Assembly (NCBI RefSeq): GCF_003002025.1
Contig: NZ_PVZB01000028.1
Location: 1-64,000, forward strand
Source: Paraburkholderia sp. BL25I1N1
GTDB taxonomy: Bacteria; Pseudomonadota; Gammaproteobacteria; Burkholderiales; Burkholderiaceae
DNA length: 64,000 nt
Reading direction: 5' to 3'
Positions 18,814-31,442 of the stretch are shown here, one piece after another (the stretch's first letter is position 1; each line of letters opens with the position of its first letter). The notes beneath the pieces are model-generated. The model worked only from the letters and a program-made list of their open reading frames with translations. It had not been told where the DNA came from and ran no database searches. The position numbers and the translations under genes were made by a program.

Positions 18814-19928
18814 CCGCTCTGCCGCAACGCACGCTGATGGTGATGGCCGGCGGCACCGGGGGACACGTGTTCCCGGGGCTCGCGGTCGCTCATCTGATGC
18901 AGGCGTGGGGCTGGAAGGTCGTATGGCTCGGCAATCCCGCGGGCATGGAAGCGACGCTGGTGCCGAAGCACGGCATCCCGATGGAATACGTGCGCTTCGG
19001 CGGCGTGCGCGGCAAGGGCCTGAGACCCAAGCTGATGCTGCCGCTGAATCTGCTGCGTGCCTGCACGCAAAGTCTCTCCGTGCTGCGTCGCGTGAAGCCG
19101 GACGTCGTGCTCGGCATGGGCGGCTACATCACGTTTCCGGCCGGCTTGATGACCGCGTTGAGCGGTCGTCCGCTGGTGCTGCATGAACAGAATTCGATTG
19201 CCGGTCTCGCGAACAAGGTGCTCGCGAAAGTCGCTAAACGCGTGCTGGTTGCGTTTCCGAACGCACTGCCGCACGGCGAATGGACGGGAAATCCAATTCG
19301 TGAGGAACTTGCGCGCGCGATTGCACCCAAAGCACGCTACGCGCAACGCAGCGGTCCGTTGAATGTGCTCGTCGTGGGCGGCAGTCTGGGCGCCGCGGCC
19401 TTGAATGAAGTGGTGCCGCGCGCGGTGGCCTTGCTCGCGCCGAACGAACGGCCGTGCATCGTGCATCAGGCGGGCGCGAAGCATATCGAAGCGCTGCGCG
19501 AGAACTACGCGGCAGCAGGTCTGCAAGCAGGCGCCGACGTCGAACTCGTGCCGTTCATCGACGACATGACGAGCGCCTACGCGAAAGCCGACCTGGTGAT
19601 TTGCCGGTCCGGCGCAATGACCGTGTCCGAGATTTCAGCAGTAGGCGTGGCGGCGTTCTTCGTGCCGTTCCCGTATGCAGTAGACGATCACCAAACCACT
19701 AATGCAGCGTTCCTCGCCGACAACGGCGCGGCGCTGGTCGTGCAGCAACGCGATCTGTCGGCGGAAACCCTCGCTGACTGGTTGCGCAGCCAGACGCGAG
19801 CAACCCTCGCGGAGATGGCGGAGCGTTCGCGCTCGCTCGCGAAACCCGACGCCACGGAACAGGTCGCGCAGATTTGCGCGACCGTGGCGGGTTCGATTTC
19901 GGGCGCGAGCCCAGAAGGAAAGCAATGA
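18810..19928 (+). CDS. murG: UDP-N-acetylglucosamine--N-acetylmuramyl-(pentapeptide) pyrophosphoryl-undecaprenol GlcNAc transferase
   Basis: A 372-residue GT-B fold glycosyltransferase on the inner face of the membrane that adds GlcNAc to lipid I to give lipid II. Seen: the GGTGGH loop at 14-19, [25 protein letters not shown] (split), VVGGSLGA at the start of the C-terminal domain, and [11 protein letters not shown] for UDP-GlcNAc binding. It overlaps ftsW and murC by 4 bp each. Confidence 0.97.
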   Translation: MTALPQRTLMVMAGGTGGHVFPGLAVAHLMQAWGWKVVWLGNPAGMEATLVPKHGIPMEYVRFGGVRGKGLRPKLMLPLNLLRACTQSLSVLRRVKPDVVLGMGGYITFPAGLMTALSGRPLVLHEQNSIAGLANKVLAKVAKRVLVAFPNALPHGEWTGNPIREELARAIAPKARYAQRSGPLNVLVVGGSLGAAALNEVVPRAVALLAPNERPCIVHQAGAKHIEALRENYAAAGLQAGADVELVPFIDDMTSAYAKADLVICRSGAMTVSEISAVGVAAFFVPFPYAVDDHQTTNAAFLADNGAALVVQQRDLSAETLADWLRSQTRATLAEMAERSRSLAKPDATEQVAQICATVAGSISGASPEGKQ

Positions 19929-21328
19929 AACACATCGTCAAACACATTCACTTTGTCGGCATCGGTGGTGTCGGCATGAGCGGCATCGCGGAGGTGCTGG
20001 TCAACCTCGGCTATCAGGTGAGCGGCTCGGATCTTACGAGCAACGCAATCACTGATCGCCTCGCCGCACTCGGCGCGCGGATTGCGATCGGTCACGCGGC
20101 GGAGAACATCGAAGGCGCGAACGCGGTGGTCGTTTCCACCGCGGTGCGCAGCGACAACCCGGAAGTACTGGCCGCGCGTCATCGCCGCATTCCGATCGTG
20201 CCGCGCGCGGTGATGCTCGCGGAACTGATGCGCCTGAAGCAGGGCATCGCGATTGCCGGTACGCACGGCAAGACCACGACCACCTCGCTCGTGGCGAGCG
20301 TGCTGGCGGCGGGCGGTCTCGATCCGACTTTCGTGATCGGCGGCCGGCTGATTAGCGCGGGCGCGAATGCGCGCCTCGGCACGGGCGACTTCATCGTCGC
20401 GGAAGCCGACGAGTCGGATGCGTCGTTCCTGAATCTGTTTCCGGTGATCGAAGTCATCACGAACATCGACGCGGATCATATGGACACCTACGGCCACGAT
20501 TTCGCGCGGCTCAAGCAGGCGTTCATTGAATTCACGCACCGTCTGCCGTTCTATGGCATCGCGGTACTGTGCGTCGATGATCCGAATGTGAAGGAGATCC
20601 TGCCGTTCGTGTCGAAGCCGATCATTCGCTACGGCTTCGCGCCGGACGCGCAGGTGCGCGCGGTCAACGTCAAAGCGCATGACGGCAAGATGCATTTCAC
20701 GGCCATGCGCGAAGACGCGGCGCCGATCGACATCGTCTTGAACCTGCCGGGCGAGCACAACGTACAGAACGCTTTGGCCGCAATTGCAATCGCGACTGAA
20801 CTTGAAGTGAAAGATGCCGATATCCAGCGAGCGCTGGCGGATTTCAACGGCGTGGGCCGCCGCTTCCAGCGTTACGGCGAAGTGCCTGTCGTCAGCGAAG
20901 GCAAAGCGAGCGGCGCGTACACGCTGGTGGATGACTACGGTCATCACCCGGTCGAAATGGCGGCCACGGTGGCGGCGGCGCGCGGCGCATTTCCGGGCCG
21001 GCGTCTGGTGCTGGCGTTCCAGCCGCACCGCTTCACGCGCACGCGTGATTGCTTCGAGGATTTTGTGAAAGTGCTGTCGACCGTCGACGCGCTCGTGCTG
21101 ACCGAAGTCTATTCGGCCGGCGAGTCGCCGATCGTCGCCGCGGACGGCCGCGCGTTGGCGCGTGCGCTGCGGGTGGCGGGCAAGGTCGAGCCGGTCTTTG
21201 TCGATACGGTGGATGAAGTGCCGGACGCGCTCTCAGCAGTGGTGCGCGACGGCGATGTGGTGATCACGATGGGCGCGGGTTCGATCGGCGGTGTGCCGGG
21301 TCGTCTCGCGCAGGAAACGAAGGTGTGA
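19925..21328 (+). CDS. murC: UDP-N-acetylmuramate--L-alanine ligase
   Basis: A 467-residue Mur ligase that adds the first residue, L-alanine, to UDP-MurNAc. Seen: [15 protein letters not shown] near 9-23 (UDP-binding), the ATP loop AGTHGKTT at 111-118, EADESDASF, and DDYGHHPVE in the C-terminal domain. The start is the ATG in the ATGA shared with murG (19925). The next gene, ddl, begins two bases after the stop. Confidence 0.97.
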   Translation: MKHIVKHIHFVGIGGVGMSGIAEVLVNLGYQVSGSDLTSNAITDRLAALGARIAIGHAAENIEGANAVVVSTAVRSDNPEVLAARHRRIPIVPRAVMLAELMRLKQGIAIAGTHGKTTTTSLVASVLAAGGLDPTFVIGGRLISAGANARLGTGDFIVAEADESDASFLNLFPVIEVITNIDADHMDTYGHDFARLKQAFIEFTHRLPFYGIAVLCVDDPNVKEILPFVSKPIIRYGFAPDAQVRAVNVKAHDGKMHFTAMREDAAPIDIVLNLPGEHNVQNALAAIAIATELEVKDADIQRALADFNGVGRRFQRYGEVPVVSEGKASGAYTLVDDYGHHPVEMAATVAAARGAFPGRRLVLAFQPHRFTRTRDCFEDFVKVLSTVDALVLTEVYSAGESPIVAADGRALARALRVAGKVEPVFVDTVDEVPDALSAVVRDGDVVITMGAGSIGGVPGRLAQETKV

Positions 21329-21329
21329 G

Positions 21330-22271
21330 ATGAGCAGTATCGACCCCAAACAATTCGGCAAAGTGGCAGTACTGCTCGGTGGTAATTCCGCCGAGCGCGA
21401 GGTCTCGCTCAATTCCGGCCGCCTCGTGCTGCAAGGTCTGCGCGACGCCGGCGTGGACGCGCATCCGTTCGATCCGGCCGAGCGTCCGCTCGCCGCATTG
21501 AAGGAAGAAGGCTTTGTGCGCGCGTTCAACGCGCTGCATGGCGGTTACGGCGAGAACGGCCAGATTCAGGGCGCGCTCGACTTTTACGGCATCAAGTACA
21601 CCGGCAGCGGCGTGCTCGGCTCGGCGCTCGGTCTGGACAAGTTCCGCACCAAGCTCGTGTGGCAGCAACTCGGCATTCCGACGCCGCCGTTCGAAGCGGT
21701 GCTGCGCGGCGACGACTACGAAACGCGCTCGAAAGACATCGTCGCGAAGCTCGGTTTGCCGCTCTTCGTGAAACCGGCGAGCGAAGGTTCGAGCGTCGCG
21801 GTGATCAAGGTGAAGAGCGCCGACGCGCTGCCCGCCGCGCTGATCGAAGCGGTCAAGTACGACAAGATCGTGGTGGTCGAAAAGAGCATTGAAGGCGGCG
21901 GCGAATACACCGCGTGCATAGCCGGCAATCTGGATTTGCCGGTGATCCGCATCGTGCCGGCCGGCGAGTTTTACGACTATCACGCGAAGTACATCGCGAA
22001 CGACACGCAGTATCTGATTCCGTGCGGTCTGACGGCAGACGAGGAAGCGCGCCTGAAAGTGCTGGCGCGCCGTGCCTTCGACGTGCTCGGCTGCACCGAC
22101 TGGGGCCGCGCGGATTTCATGCTCGACGCCGACGGCAACCCGTATTTCCTCGAAGTGAACACGGCGCCTGGCATGACCGATCACTCGCTGCCGCCGAAAG
22201 CGGCGCGTGCGGTGGGCATCAGCTATCAGGAACTGGTTGTCGGCGTGTTGGCGCTGACGCTGCAGGACTAA
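21330..22271 (+). CDS. ddl: D-alanine--D-alanine ligase
   Basis: A 313-residue ATP-grasp ligase forming D-Ala-D-Ala, the substrate of MurF and target of glycopeptides. Seen: [14 protein letters not shown] near 14-27, [39 protein letters not shown] and the metal-binding [15 protein letters not shown] near the C-terminus. The cluster copy is usually called ddlB. The true start is ATG 21330; the frame extends back into murC without support. Confidence 0.96.
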   Translation: MSSIDPKQFGKVAVLLGGNSAEREVSLNSGRLVLQGLRDAGVDAHPFDPAERPLAALKEEGFVRAFNALHGGYGENGQIQGALDFYGIKYTGSGVLGSALGLDKFRTKLVWQQLGIPTPPFEAVLRGDDYETRSKDIVAKLGLPLFVKPASEGSSVAVIKVKSADALPAALIEAVKYDKIVVVEKSIEGGGEYTACIAGNLDLPVIRIVPAGEFYDYHAKYIANDTQYLIPCGLTADEEARLKVLARRAFDVLGCTDWGRADFMLDADGNPYFLEVNTAPGMTDHSLPPKAARAVGISYQELVVGVLALTLQD

Positions 22272-22295
22272 CCGGGGCGACCCGAAAGCAACACC

Positions 22296-23048
22296 ATGTG
22301 GAACAACGTTCGCCAGCTCAATTTTGCCGCCAACACATTGCATGTGTTGCTGGTGCTCGTGCTGCTGGCGGCAGGCGGTTACTGGCTGATCCAGCGCCCG
22401 AATTTCGCGCTGCGCGAAATCCAGATCGACGGCGATACCGAGCACATCAATTCGCCGACGGTGCGCGCGGGTGTGGTGGGGCGCTTGAAGGGCAACTTTT
22501 TTACGGTGGATCTCGACGTGGCGCGTCAGGCGTTCGAGCAGATGCCGTGGGTGCGTCATGCGAGCGTGCGGCGCGTCTGGCCGAATGCACTGGCTGTCAC
22601 GCTGGAAGAGTACAAACCGCTGGGAACGTGGGGCAGCGATCAGCTCGTGAGCGTCGACGGCGAGCTGTTCACCGCGAACCAGGGCGAGCTCGAAGAAGAT
22701 CTGCCCGCGTTCGACGGTCCGGACGGTACGGCAAAAGAGGTGGTCGCGCGGTATCACGACTTCCAGAAATGGTTTGCGCCGTTGGGCGCGACGCCTGAAG
22801 AAGTGACGCTGTCGCCGCGCTACGCGTGGACGGTGAAGCTCTCGAACGGCACGCAGGTGGAACTTGGGCGCGAACGCAATCAGGACACGCTGCTCGATCG
22901 GAGCAAACGTCTGAGTGCGGCGTGGAGCGCGGTGACGCAACGTTGGGGAAAGGATATCGAGTATGCGGACTTGCGCTATCCGAACGGTTTCGCGATTCGC
23001 GCGGCAGGGATGCGCTTTATCACCGAACCCGACAAGGGCAAGAAGTAA
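22296..23048 (+). CDS. ftsQ: Cell division protein FtsQ
   Basis: A 250-residue bitopic divisome protein. A short cytoplasmic tail leads into a membrane helix (about 13-33), then a POTRA domain starting FALREIQIDGDTEHI (37-51) and the FtsQ beta domain with VTLEEYKPLGTWG. It scaffolds FtsB/FtsL in the periplasm. It sits between ddl and ftsA as in other dcw clusters. Confidence 0.95.
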   Translation: MWNNVRQLNFAANTLHVLLVLVLLAAGGYWLIQRPNFALREIQIDGDTEHINSPTVRAGVVGRLKGNFFTVDLDVARQAFEQMPWVRHASVRRVWPNALAVTLEEYKPLGTWGSDQLVSVDGELFTANQGELEEDLPAFDGPDGTAKEVVARYHDFQKWFAPLGATPEEVTLSPRYAWTVKLSNGTQVELGRERNQDTLLDRSKRLSAAWSAVTQRWGKDIEYADLRYPNGFAIRAAGMRFITEPDKGKK

Positions 23049-23075
23049 ACGGACATCACACGCAATGAGCACGCT

Positions 23076-24308
23076 ATGAGTAAAGACTATAAAGATCTGC
23101 TGGTCGCCCTCGACATTGGGACGTCGAAGGTCGTGGCCATCGTCGCCGAGTTGAAGGGCGAAGGTCACTACGAGGTGATCGGCCTCGGCCAGAGCGAATC
23201 GAAGGGGCTCAAGAAAGGCGTGGTGGTGAATATCGAGGCCACCGTGCAGTCCATTCAGCGCGCGCTCGAAGAAGCCGAACTGATGGCCGACTGCAAGATC
23301 ACCAACGTATTTACCGGGATTGCCGGCAGCCATATCCGCAGCTTCAATTCGAGCGGCATGGTGGCGATCAAGGAGAAGGAAGTCACGCAGACGGACGTGG
23401 CGCGCGTGATCGAAACGGCGAAGGCGATCAACATCCCGACCGATCAGCAGGTGCTGCATATCCTGACGCAGGAATTCATCATCGACGGTCAGGAAGATGT
23501 GCGCGAGCCGATCGGCATGAGCGGCATTCGCCTGGAAGTGAAGGTGCATATCGTCACCGGCGCGGTGAGCGCGGCGCAAAACATCGTCAAGTGCGTGCGC
23601 CGTTGCGGGCTCGAAGTGAACGATCTGATCTTGCAGCCGCTGGCGTCGTCGCTGGCGGTGCTGACGGAAGACGAGAAAGAACTCGGCGTGGTGCTGGTCG
23701 ATATCGGCGGCGGCACGACGGACATTGCGATTTTCAGCGAAGGCGCGATTCGTCATACGGCGGTGATTCCGATCGCCGGCGACCAGATCACGAGCGACAT
23801 CGCGATGGCGCTGCGCACGCCGACGCCGGACGCGGAAGACATCAAGGTGGATTACGGCATTGCCAAGCAGGCTTTGGCCGATCCGGACGAAATGATCGAA
23901 GTGCCGGGTCTCGGCGAGCGCGGTCCGCGCACGCTGTCGCGCCAGGCGCTGGCGGCGGTGGTCGAACCGCGCGTCGAAGAACTGTTTTCGCTCGTGCAGC
24001 AGGTGGTGCGCGAGTCGGGTTACGAGGAACTGCTGAGCTCCGGCGTGGTGCTGACCGGCGGCGCGTCGATGATGCTCGGCATGGTCGAACTGGGTGAAGA
24101 CATCTTCCTGAAGCCGGTGCGTATCGGCGTGCCGGAATACGCGGGCGGTCTGGCTGACGTAGTGCGCAATCCGCGCTATTCGACGGCGATGGGCCTGCTC
24201 GTCGAAGGACGCTCGCAACGCATGCGCGGCCGCAAGGTGGCCGTGCAGTCGGGCTCGATGGGACAGGTGTTCACGCGCATGAAGGACTGGTTCCTCGGCA
24301 ACTTCTAA
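23076..24308 (+). CDS. ftsA: Cell division protein FtsA
   Basis: A 410-residue actin-like ATPase that tethers FtsZ filaments to the membrane. Seen: LVALDIGTSKVVAIVAEL near 8-25 (phosphate 1 motif), the SHI(K/R)SFNSSG motif of the 1C subdomain, LVDIGGGTTDIAIF (phosphate 2), GVVLTGGASMMLGM (adenosine motif), and a C-terminal amphipathic helix ending FTRMKDWFLGNF. ftsZ follows after 154 bases. Confidence 0.97.
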   Translation: MSKDYKDLLVALDIGTSKVVAIVAELKGEGHYEVIGLGQSESKGLKKGVVVNIEATVQSIQRALEEAELMADCKITNVFTGIAGSHIRSFNSSGMVAIKEKEVTQTDVARVIETAKAINIPTDQQVLHILTQEFIIDGQEDVREPIGMSGIRLEVKVHIVTGAVSAAQNIVKCVRRCGLEVNDLILQPLASSLAVLTEDEKELGVVLVDIGGGTTDIAIFSEGAIRHTAVIPIAGDQITSDIAMALRTPTPDAEDIKVDYGIAKQALADPDEMIEVPGLGERGPRTLSRQALAAVVEPRVEELFSLVQQVVRESGYEELLSSGVVLTGGASMMLGMVELGEDIFLKPVRIGVPEYAGGLADVVRNPRYSTAMGLLVEGRSQRMRGRKVAVQSGSMGQVFTRMKDWFLGNF

Positions 24309-24462
24309 AGCATTCGTTGTATCGCTGCACAGAACGGGTTTTCGAACAGGTTTCAAAAAAATACGCGCTGGTGCCGGCGGCCGGCGCGCGACAGGCGGTT
24401 GCCCGATCTCCTGCCGAATAACGGCCGAAGTGGCTGCAAATTTTTATCTTGACGGAGGCATC

Positions 24463-25659
24463 ATGGATTTCCAAATGCTGGAAACCGAAACGAACGGCAC
24501 CATCATCAAGGTGGTCGGAGTAGGTGGCGCTGGCGGCAATGCTGTTCAGCACATGATCAACAAAGGCGTGCAAGGCGTCGACTTCATCGTGATGAACACG
24601 GACGCACAGGCTTTGTCGCGTTCGCGCGCCACCGCGGTGATCCAGCTCGGCAACACGGGTCTGGGCGCCGGCGCCAAGCCGGAAATGGGCCGCGCCGCAG
24701 CGGAAGAAGCACGTGAGCGCATCGCCGACGCACTGCGCGGCGCGCACATGGTCTTCATCACGGCCGGCATGGGCGGCGGCACGGGCACGGGCGCAGCTCC
24801 CGTGGTCGCGCAGATCGCTAAAGAAATGGGTATCTTGACCGTCGGCGTGGTCAGCAAGCCGTTCGAATTCGAAGGCGGCAAGCGGATGCGCGTGGCAGAA
24901 GCCGGTTCGCAGCAACTGGAGGATCACGTCGACTCGCTGATCGTCGTTCTGAACGACAAGCTGTTCGAGGTGATGGGCGATGACGCCGAGATGGACAAGT
25001 GCTTCCAGTGCGCAGACGACGTTCTGAACAACGCAGTTGCCGGCATCGCGGAAATCATCAACGTCGACGGTCTGGTGAACGTCGACTTCGAAGACGTGAA
25101 AACGGTGATGGGCGAGCAGGGCAAGGCGATGATGGGCACGGCGACGGTTGCCGGCGTCGATCGCGCGCGCCTCGCTGCTGAGCAGGCTGTGGCCAGCCCG
25201 CTGCTGGAAGGTGTGGATCTGTCGGGCGCGCGTGGCGTGCTGGTGAACATCACGTCGAGCCGTTCGCTGCGTCTGTCGGAAACGCGCGAAGTGATGAACA
25301 CGATCAAGAGCTACGCGGCAGAAGACGCGACCGTGATTTTCGGCGCTGTGTACGACGATGCGATGGGCGACGCGCTGCGAGTGACGGTCGTGGCAACGGG
25401 TCTGGGCCGTGCGGCCAAGAAGCAGCAATCGGCACCGATGACGCTGCTGCGCACCGGCACCGATAACCAGCCGATCAGTGCACACGCTGCTTACGCACCG
25501 CAGTCGTCGCACGCCAGCACCGCCGACTACGGCGCACTGGACACGCCGGCAGTGTGGCGCACGTCGCGCGATACGGCCGCATCGCATGTGCAGGCGTTGC
25601 AGGAAAAGGGCGTCGACACGTACGACATTCCGGCATTCCTGCGCAAGCAGGCGGACTGA
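24463..25659 (+). CDS. ftsZ: Cell division GTPase FtsZ
   Basis: A 398-residue tubulin homologue that forms the Z-ring. Seen: VVGVGGAGGNAV at 17-28, the tubulin signature GGGTGTG at 104-110, the T7 synergy loop with the catalytic Asp region (VNVDFEDVKTVM), a low-complexity linker (about 320-385), and the C-terminal peptide DIPAFLRKQAD (388-398) that binds FtsA and other partners such as ZapD (encoded at 34.4 kb). The start is ATG 24463 with ACGGAGG at 24452-24458. Confidence 0.98.
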   Translation: MDFQMLETETNGTIIKVVGVGGAGGNAVQHMINKGVQGVDFIVMNTDAQALSRSRATAVIQLGNTGLGAGAKPEMGRAAAEEARERIADALRGAHMVFITAGMGGGTGTGAAPVVAQIAKEMGILTVGVVSKPFEFEGGKRMRVAEAGSQQLEDHVDSLIVVLNDKLFEVMGDDAEMDKCFQCADDVLNNAVAGIAEIINVDGLVNVDFEDVKTVMGEQGKAMMGTATVAGVDRARLAAEQAVASPLLEGVDLSGARGVLVNITSSRSLRLSETREVMNTIKSYAAEDATVIFGAVYDDAMGDALRVTVVATGLGRAAKKQQSAPMTLLRTGTDNQPISAHAAYAPQSSHASTADYGALDTPAVWRTSRDTAASHVQALQEKGVDTYDIPAFLRKQAD

Positions 25660-25925
25660 GCGCACGGGCAGGCTTTCGTTGCGGCGCTGCTTGGACAGCA
25701 GTGCAGCGCTGGCGGACGAATGCACGAGCGTGGCGGGTGAACGGCGAACAAGTCGCGTATCTTTGAAGATTCGCGACAAGGACAAGTGCCCTCTTCGGAT
25801 TCGCGAAGCGGATTGGGCGACTGTCGCCGGACGGCGGAGCATGCAGTGGTTGGTGCCCACGCCGGATTTTTCACTGCGACACGACGACGTGCGAGCGTGC
25901 TTCGCATCGATGCAAAGGACTGAGC

Positions 25926-26429
25926 ATGATTCAGGCAGGTGACAAGCTGCCCGACGCGACGCTCTTCGAGTTGATCGAAGACGAGCGGGCGGGCTGCACG
26001 ATCGGGCCTAACAGCTTCGACGTGCGCGAGCAGACGGCGGGCAAGCGTGTGGTGATCTTCGGATTGCCGGGCGCGTTCACGCCGACCTGTTCGGCCAAAC
26101 ATGTACCGGGTTATGTCGAGCACGCCGAGCAGTTGCGCGCTCTTGGCATCGACGAGATCTGGTGCGTGTCCGTCAACGACGCGTTCGTAATGGGCGCGTG
26201 GGGACGCGATCAGCACGCCTCGGGCAAGGTGCGCATGATGGCGGACGGCAGTGCGGCTTTCACGCGAGCGCTCGGTCTCGAGCAGGATTTGTCGGCGCGC
26301 GGCATGGGAATCCGTTCCCAGCGCTACGCGATGGTGGTCGACGACGGCGTGGTCAAGACGTTGAACGTCGAGGCTGCCGGCAAATTCGAAGTCAGCGATG
26401 CAGGGAGTATTCTCGCTACGTTGAGCTAG
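25926..26429 (+). CDS. Peroxiredoxin, Prx5/type II family
   Basis: A 167-residue thiol peroxidase of the AhpC/TSA superfamily, Prx5 branch, reducing hydrogen peroxide and organic peroxides. Seen: the active-site LPGAFTPTCSAKHVPGY with the peroxidatic Cys at 55; Cys24 and Cys80 are the only other cysteines and could resolve it. The family reductant may be glutathione/glutaredoxin; no reductase is nearby. It stands between ftsZ (266 bases upstream) and lpxC, probably with its own promoter. Confidence 0.93.
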   Translation: MIQAGDKLPDATLFELIEDERAGCTIGPNSFDVREQTAGKRVVIFGLPGAFTPTCSAKHVPGYVEHAEQLRALGIDEIWCVSVNDAFVMGAWGRDQHASGKVRMMADGSAAFTRALGLEQDLSARGMGIRSQRYAMVVDDGVVKTLNVEAAGKFEVSDAGSILATLS

Positions 26430-26655
26430 GCACGCTGGTGTCGTGGCCTTCGCCACAGGCACGCGCGGTTGGCGCGTTGTGCTTGGGCAACGGTCGACAA
26501 GACGCTTTTGTGACAGGCCGTTACGCGGGCCGATGACCGGAAACGCCTCCGTTCCGGGGCATCGGCCCGTCACGCTTTCCTGACGGGCCCCCAAGGGTAA
26601 TGCAGCGAAACAGATTGATACGTTCCGCGGAAAGACGCTCCTTAGGGTATTGGAG

Positions 26656-26661
26656 TATAAT
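26656..26661 (+). promoter_or_regulatory. Probable -10 element of the lpxC promoter
   Basis: A perfect TATAAT 57 bases upstream of the lpxC ATG, in an AT-rich patch. No good -35 is seen at 16-18 bp; AGACGC lies at that place. Confidence 0.45.
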
Positions 26662-26717
26662 TCGTGCTATGGAATAAAAAGTCCCGATTGGGATTTTCAA
26701 TCGAATAGAAGATCACC

Positions 26718-27635
26718 ATGCTGAAGCAGCGCACTATCAAACAAATCGTCAAGACAGTCGGCATTGGCCTGCACTCGGGCCGCAAAGTCGAACTGACGCT
26801 CCGTCCGGCCGGGCCGGACACGGGCATTGTGTTTTCGCGCGTGGACCTCGCCACGCCGGTGGACATTCCTGCGTCGGCGATGGCGATTGGCGATACGCGT
26901 CTGGCTTCCGTGTTGCAGAAGGACGGCGCGCGCGTCTCGACCATCGAGCATTTGATGTCCGCCTGCGCCGGTCTCGGCATCGACAACCTGTATGTCGACG
27001 TCACCGCCGAAGAAATCCCGATCATGGACGGCAGCGCCGGTTCATTCGTGTTTCTGATTCAGTCGGCGGGTATTGAAGAACAGAACGCGGCGAAGAAATT
27101 CATCAAGGTCACCAAGCCGGTCGAAATTCGTGACGGCGATAAATTCGCGCGTCTCGACCCGTACTTTGGTTTCAAGCTCAAGTTCACGATCGATTTCCGT
27201 CACCCGGCTGTGGATAAAACCGGCCAGGCGCTGGAAGTGGATTTTGCCAATACGTCGTACGTGCGCGAGATCGCGCGCGCCCGCACCTTCGGTTTTGCGC
27301 ATGAAGTGGAAATGATGCGCGAACTGGGTCTGGCGCGTGGCGGCAGCATGGACAACGCAATCGTGCTGGACGAGTACCGCATTCTGAATAACGACGGCCT
27401 GCGCTACGACGACGAGTTCGTGAAGCACAAGATGCTCGATGCGATCGGCGACCTGTATGTGGTCGGCCATCCGTTGCTGGCAGCGTATGACGCATACAAG
27501 TCGGGCCACGGCCTGAACAATGCGCTGCTGCGCGAACTGCTGGCGCACGAAGATTCGTACGAAATCGTCACCTTCGACGACACGCAGAAGGCGCCGCGCG
27601 GTTTTGCCTACGAAACGCAGACGGCTTTTGCCTGA
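26718..27635 (+). CDS. lpxC: UDP-3-O-acyl-N-acetylglucosamine deacetylase
   Basis: A 305-residue zinc deacetylase that catalyses the committed step of lipid A synthesis in the cytoplasm. Zinc ligands by family: His78 in TIEHLMSA, His237 and Asp241 in [12 protein letters not shown]; the general base/acid His264 in KSGHGLNN is present. The N-terminal MLKQRTIKQ...GIGLHSG is typical. A TATAAT lies upstream and a terminator downstream, so it can be transcribed on its own. Confidence 0.98.
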   Translation: MLKQRTIKQIVKTVGIGLHSGRKVELTLRPAGPDTGIVFSRVDLATPVDIPASAMAIGDTRLASVLQKDGARVSTIEHLMSACAGLGIDNLYVDVTAEEIPIMDGSAGSFVFLIQSAGIEEQNAAKKFIKVTKPVEIRDGDKFARLDPYFGFKLKFTIDFRHPAVDKTGQALEVDFANTSYVREIARARTFGFAHEVEMMRELGLARGGSMDNAIVLDEYRILNNDGLRYDDEFVKHKMLDAIGDLYVVGHPLLAAYDAYKSGHGLNNALLRELLAHEDSYEIVTFDDTQKAPRGFAYETQTAFA

Positions 27636-27675
27636 CGCCTTCGGGTGAAATTTCTGAAGCGAGCGCATGAAAAGT

Positions 27676-27697
27676 AAGCGGCCCGGTTGGGCCGCTT
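27676..27697 (+). terminator. Rho-independent terminator of lpxC (may also serve the convergent gene)
   Basis: A 9-bp perfect stem AAGCGGCCC/GGGCCGCTT (27676-27684 with 27689-27697) closes a GGTT loop and is followed by TTCTTTTG. It lies between the convergent lpxC and DUF721 genes. Confidence 0.85.
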
Positions 27698-27706
27698 TTC
27701 TTTTGC

Positions 27707-28192
27707 CTAGCGATTTCTCCGATGCCGCGCCGCCATTTTCGCCAGCGCTTCCTGTAACGGCGACGGCGCCAGCGACTCGCTCAGCGCGTGGAGCGCATCA
27801 GCGCCGGCCGGTGTCATGCGCGCCTGTTTGACCGGCGGCGGTTCCTTCACAGCCTGCGGCCGCACGCGAATCCGCAGCGAATTCACCGGCCAGCCGCGCT
27901 GCTGCAGATCCGCCAGCAGCCGCGGCTCCAGATGCCGCAGCCGCGCCGCCAGCGCGTTATGGCCGGCGAACAGGGCGAGCACGCCTTCCTTGATGAAGCT
28001 GGGTTCGACGCTCGTCGCCAGATAGTCGGGCAGCAGCGCGCGCAGATCCTTCTCCAACGCCGCAATCTGCTCGACGCCCGCGCGCAGGGCCGCGAACGCG
28101 TCAGTGCGATTGAGCACCTCGGCGACCGGCTGCGGGCGGCGCGCCTTGAACTGCTGGGGCGGCGGCCTTGAAAAGGAAGGAAAATGGCTCAT
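27707..28192 (-). CDS. DUF721 family protein (DciA-like helicase loader)
   Basis: A 161-residue protein with a DUF721/DciA-type core: LAALRAGVEQIAALE...LRALLPDYLA, then VLALFAGHNALAARLRHLEPRLLADLQ and a basic SLRIRVRP strand. DciA loads the replicative helicase DnaB in bacteria that lack DnaC. Its place between lpxC and secA, where E. coli has secM, is common outside the gamma-enterics. The start ATG 28192 (MSHFPSFSRPP) is chosen because residues further upstream look like translated intergenic DNA. The family call is good; the loader function is inferred. Confidence 0.75.
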   Translation of the reverse strand: MSHFPSFSRPPPQQFKARRPQPVAEVLNRTDAFAALRAGVEQIAALEKDLRALLPDYLATSVEPSFIKEGVLALFAGHNALAARLRHLEPRLLADLQQRGWPVNSLRIRVRPQAVKEPPPVKQARMTPAGADALHALSESLAPSPLQEALAKMAARHRRNR

Positions 28193-28482
28193 GTTCGATG
28201 GGTCACGGCGTGTCCGCGCCCTATGCGCGTTCACGCCGCGATTGTACCGCGCAGGACGCACGCGGGCCCGCCTCAAGCGGACTGCCAGAGCTCGCTGCGG
28301 CGGGCTTCCGATGCCCTGCCGCCGTCTCGCTGCTGACATAAGCGTGGGCGGGGGCGCGTGCTAAAATGCGCGATTCGAATTCACTCTTGGACTAAGCCGC
28401 CGAGGCCCTTCCGACCCCGGAGCGCGCGTGCACGAACTGCACGCCGCGACCCAGCCGAAGCCGCGACGCAGACACCGATCCG

Positions 28483-31293
<2,811 letters not shown>

Positions 31294-31301
31294 TGCCGAA
31301 G

Positions 31302-31325
31302 GCGGCGCGCTGAGAGGCGCGCCGC
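31302..31325 (+). terminator. Hairpin after secA
   Basis: A 9-bp stem GCGGCGCGC/GCGCGCCGC starts 9 bases after the secA stop and is followed by TTCGTTTC. The weak U-tract makes it an uncertain intrinsic terminator. Confidence 0.5.
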
Positions 31326-31401
31326 TTCGTTTCAGGCGGTAGGTTGCCTTGATTTCGCGGTGGTCCGGCACCAAGCCCGGATCATCAGTTCCGTTTCCCC
31401 G

Positions 31402-31427
31402 ATGCCGGCGCCTGCCGGCATTTTCTT
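31402..31427 (+). terminator. Terminator-like hairpin just upstream of argJ
   Basis: A perfect 8-bp stem ATGCCGGC/GCCGGCAT (31402-31409 with 31414-31421), GCCT loop, then TTTTCTT. It ends only 16 bases before the argJ ATG. It may stop secA read-through or act as a leader element of argJ. Confidence 0.65.
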
Positions 31428-31442
31428 CGACAGGTCGCGACC

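Noticed and set aside
21264-24356. 1030-codon antisense frame opposite ddl, ftsQ and ftsA
   Set aside because: It spans three well-identified genes and its product is Arg/His-rich low-quality sequence typical of GC-skewed antisense frames.
27707-28482. secM-type arrest peptide upstream of secA
   Set aside because: The gene at this place is on the opposite strand and is a DUF721/DciA-like protein; no small secreted arrest peptide is visible ahead of secA on plus.
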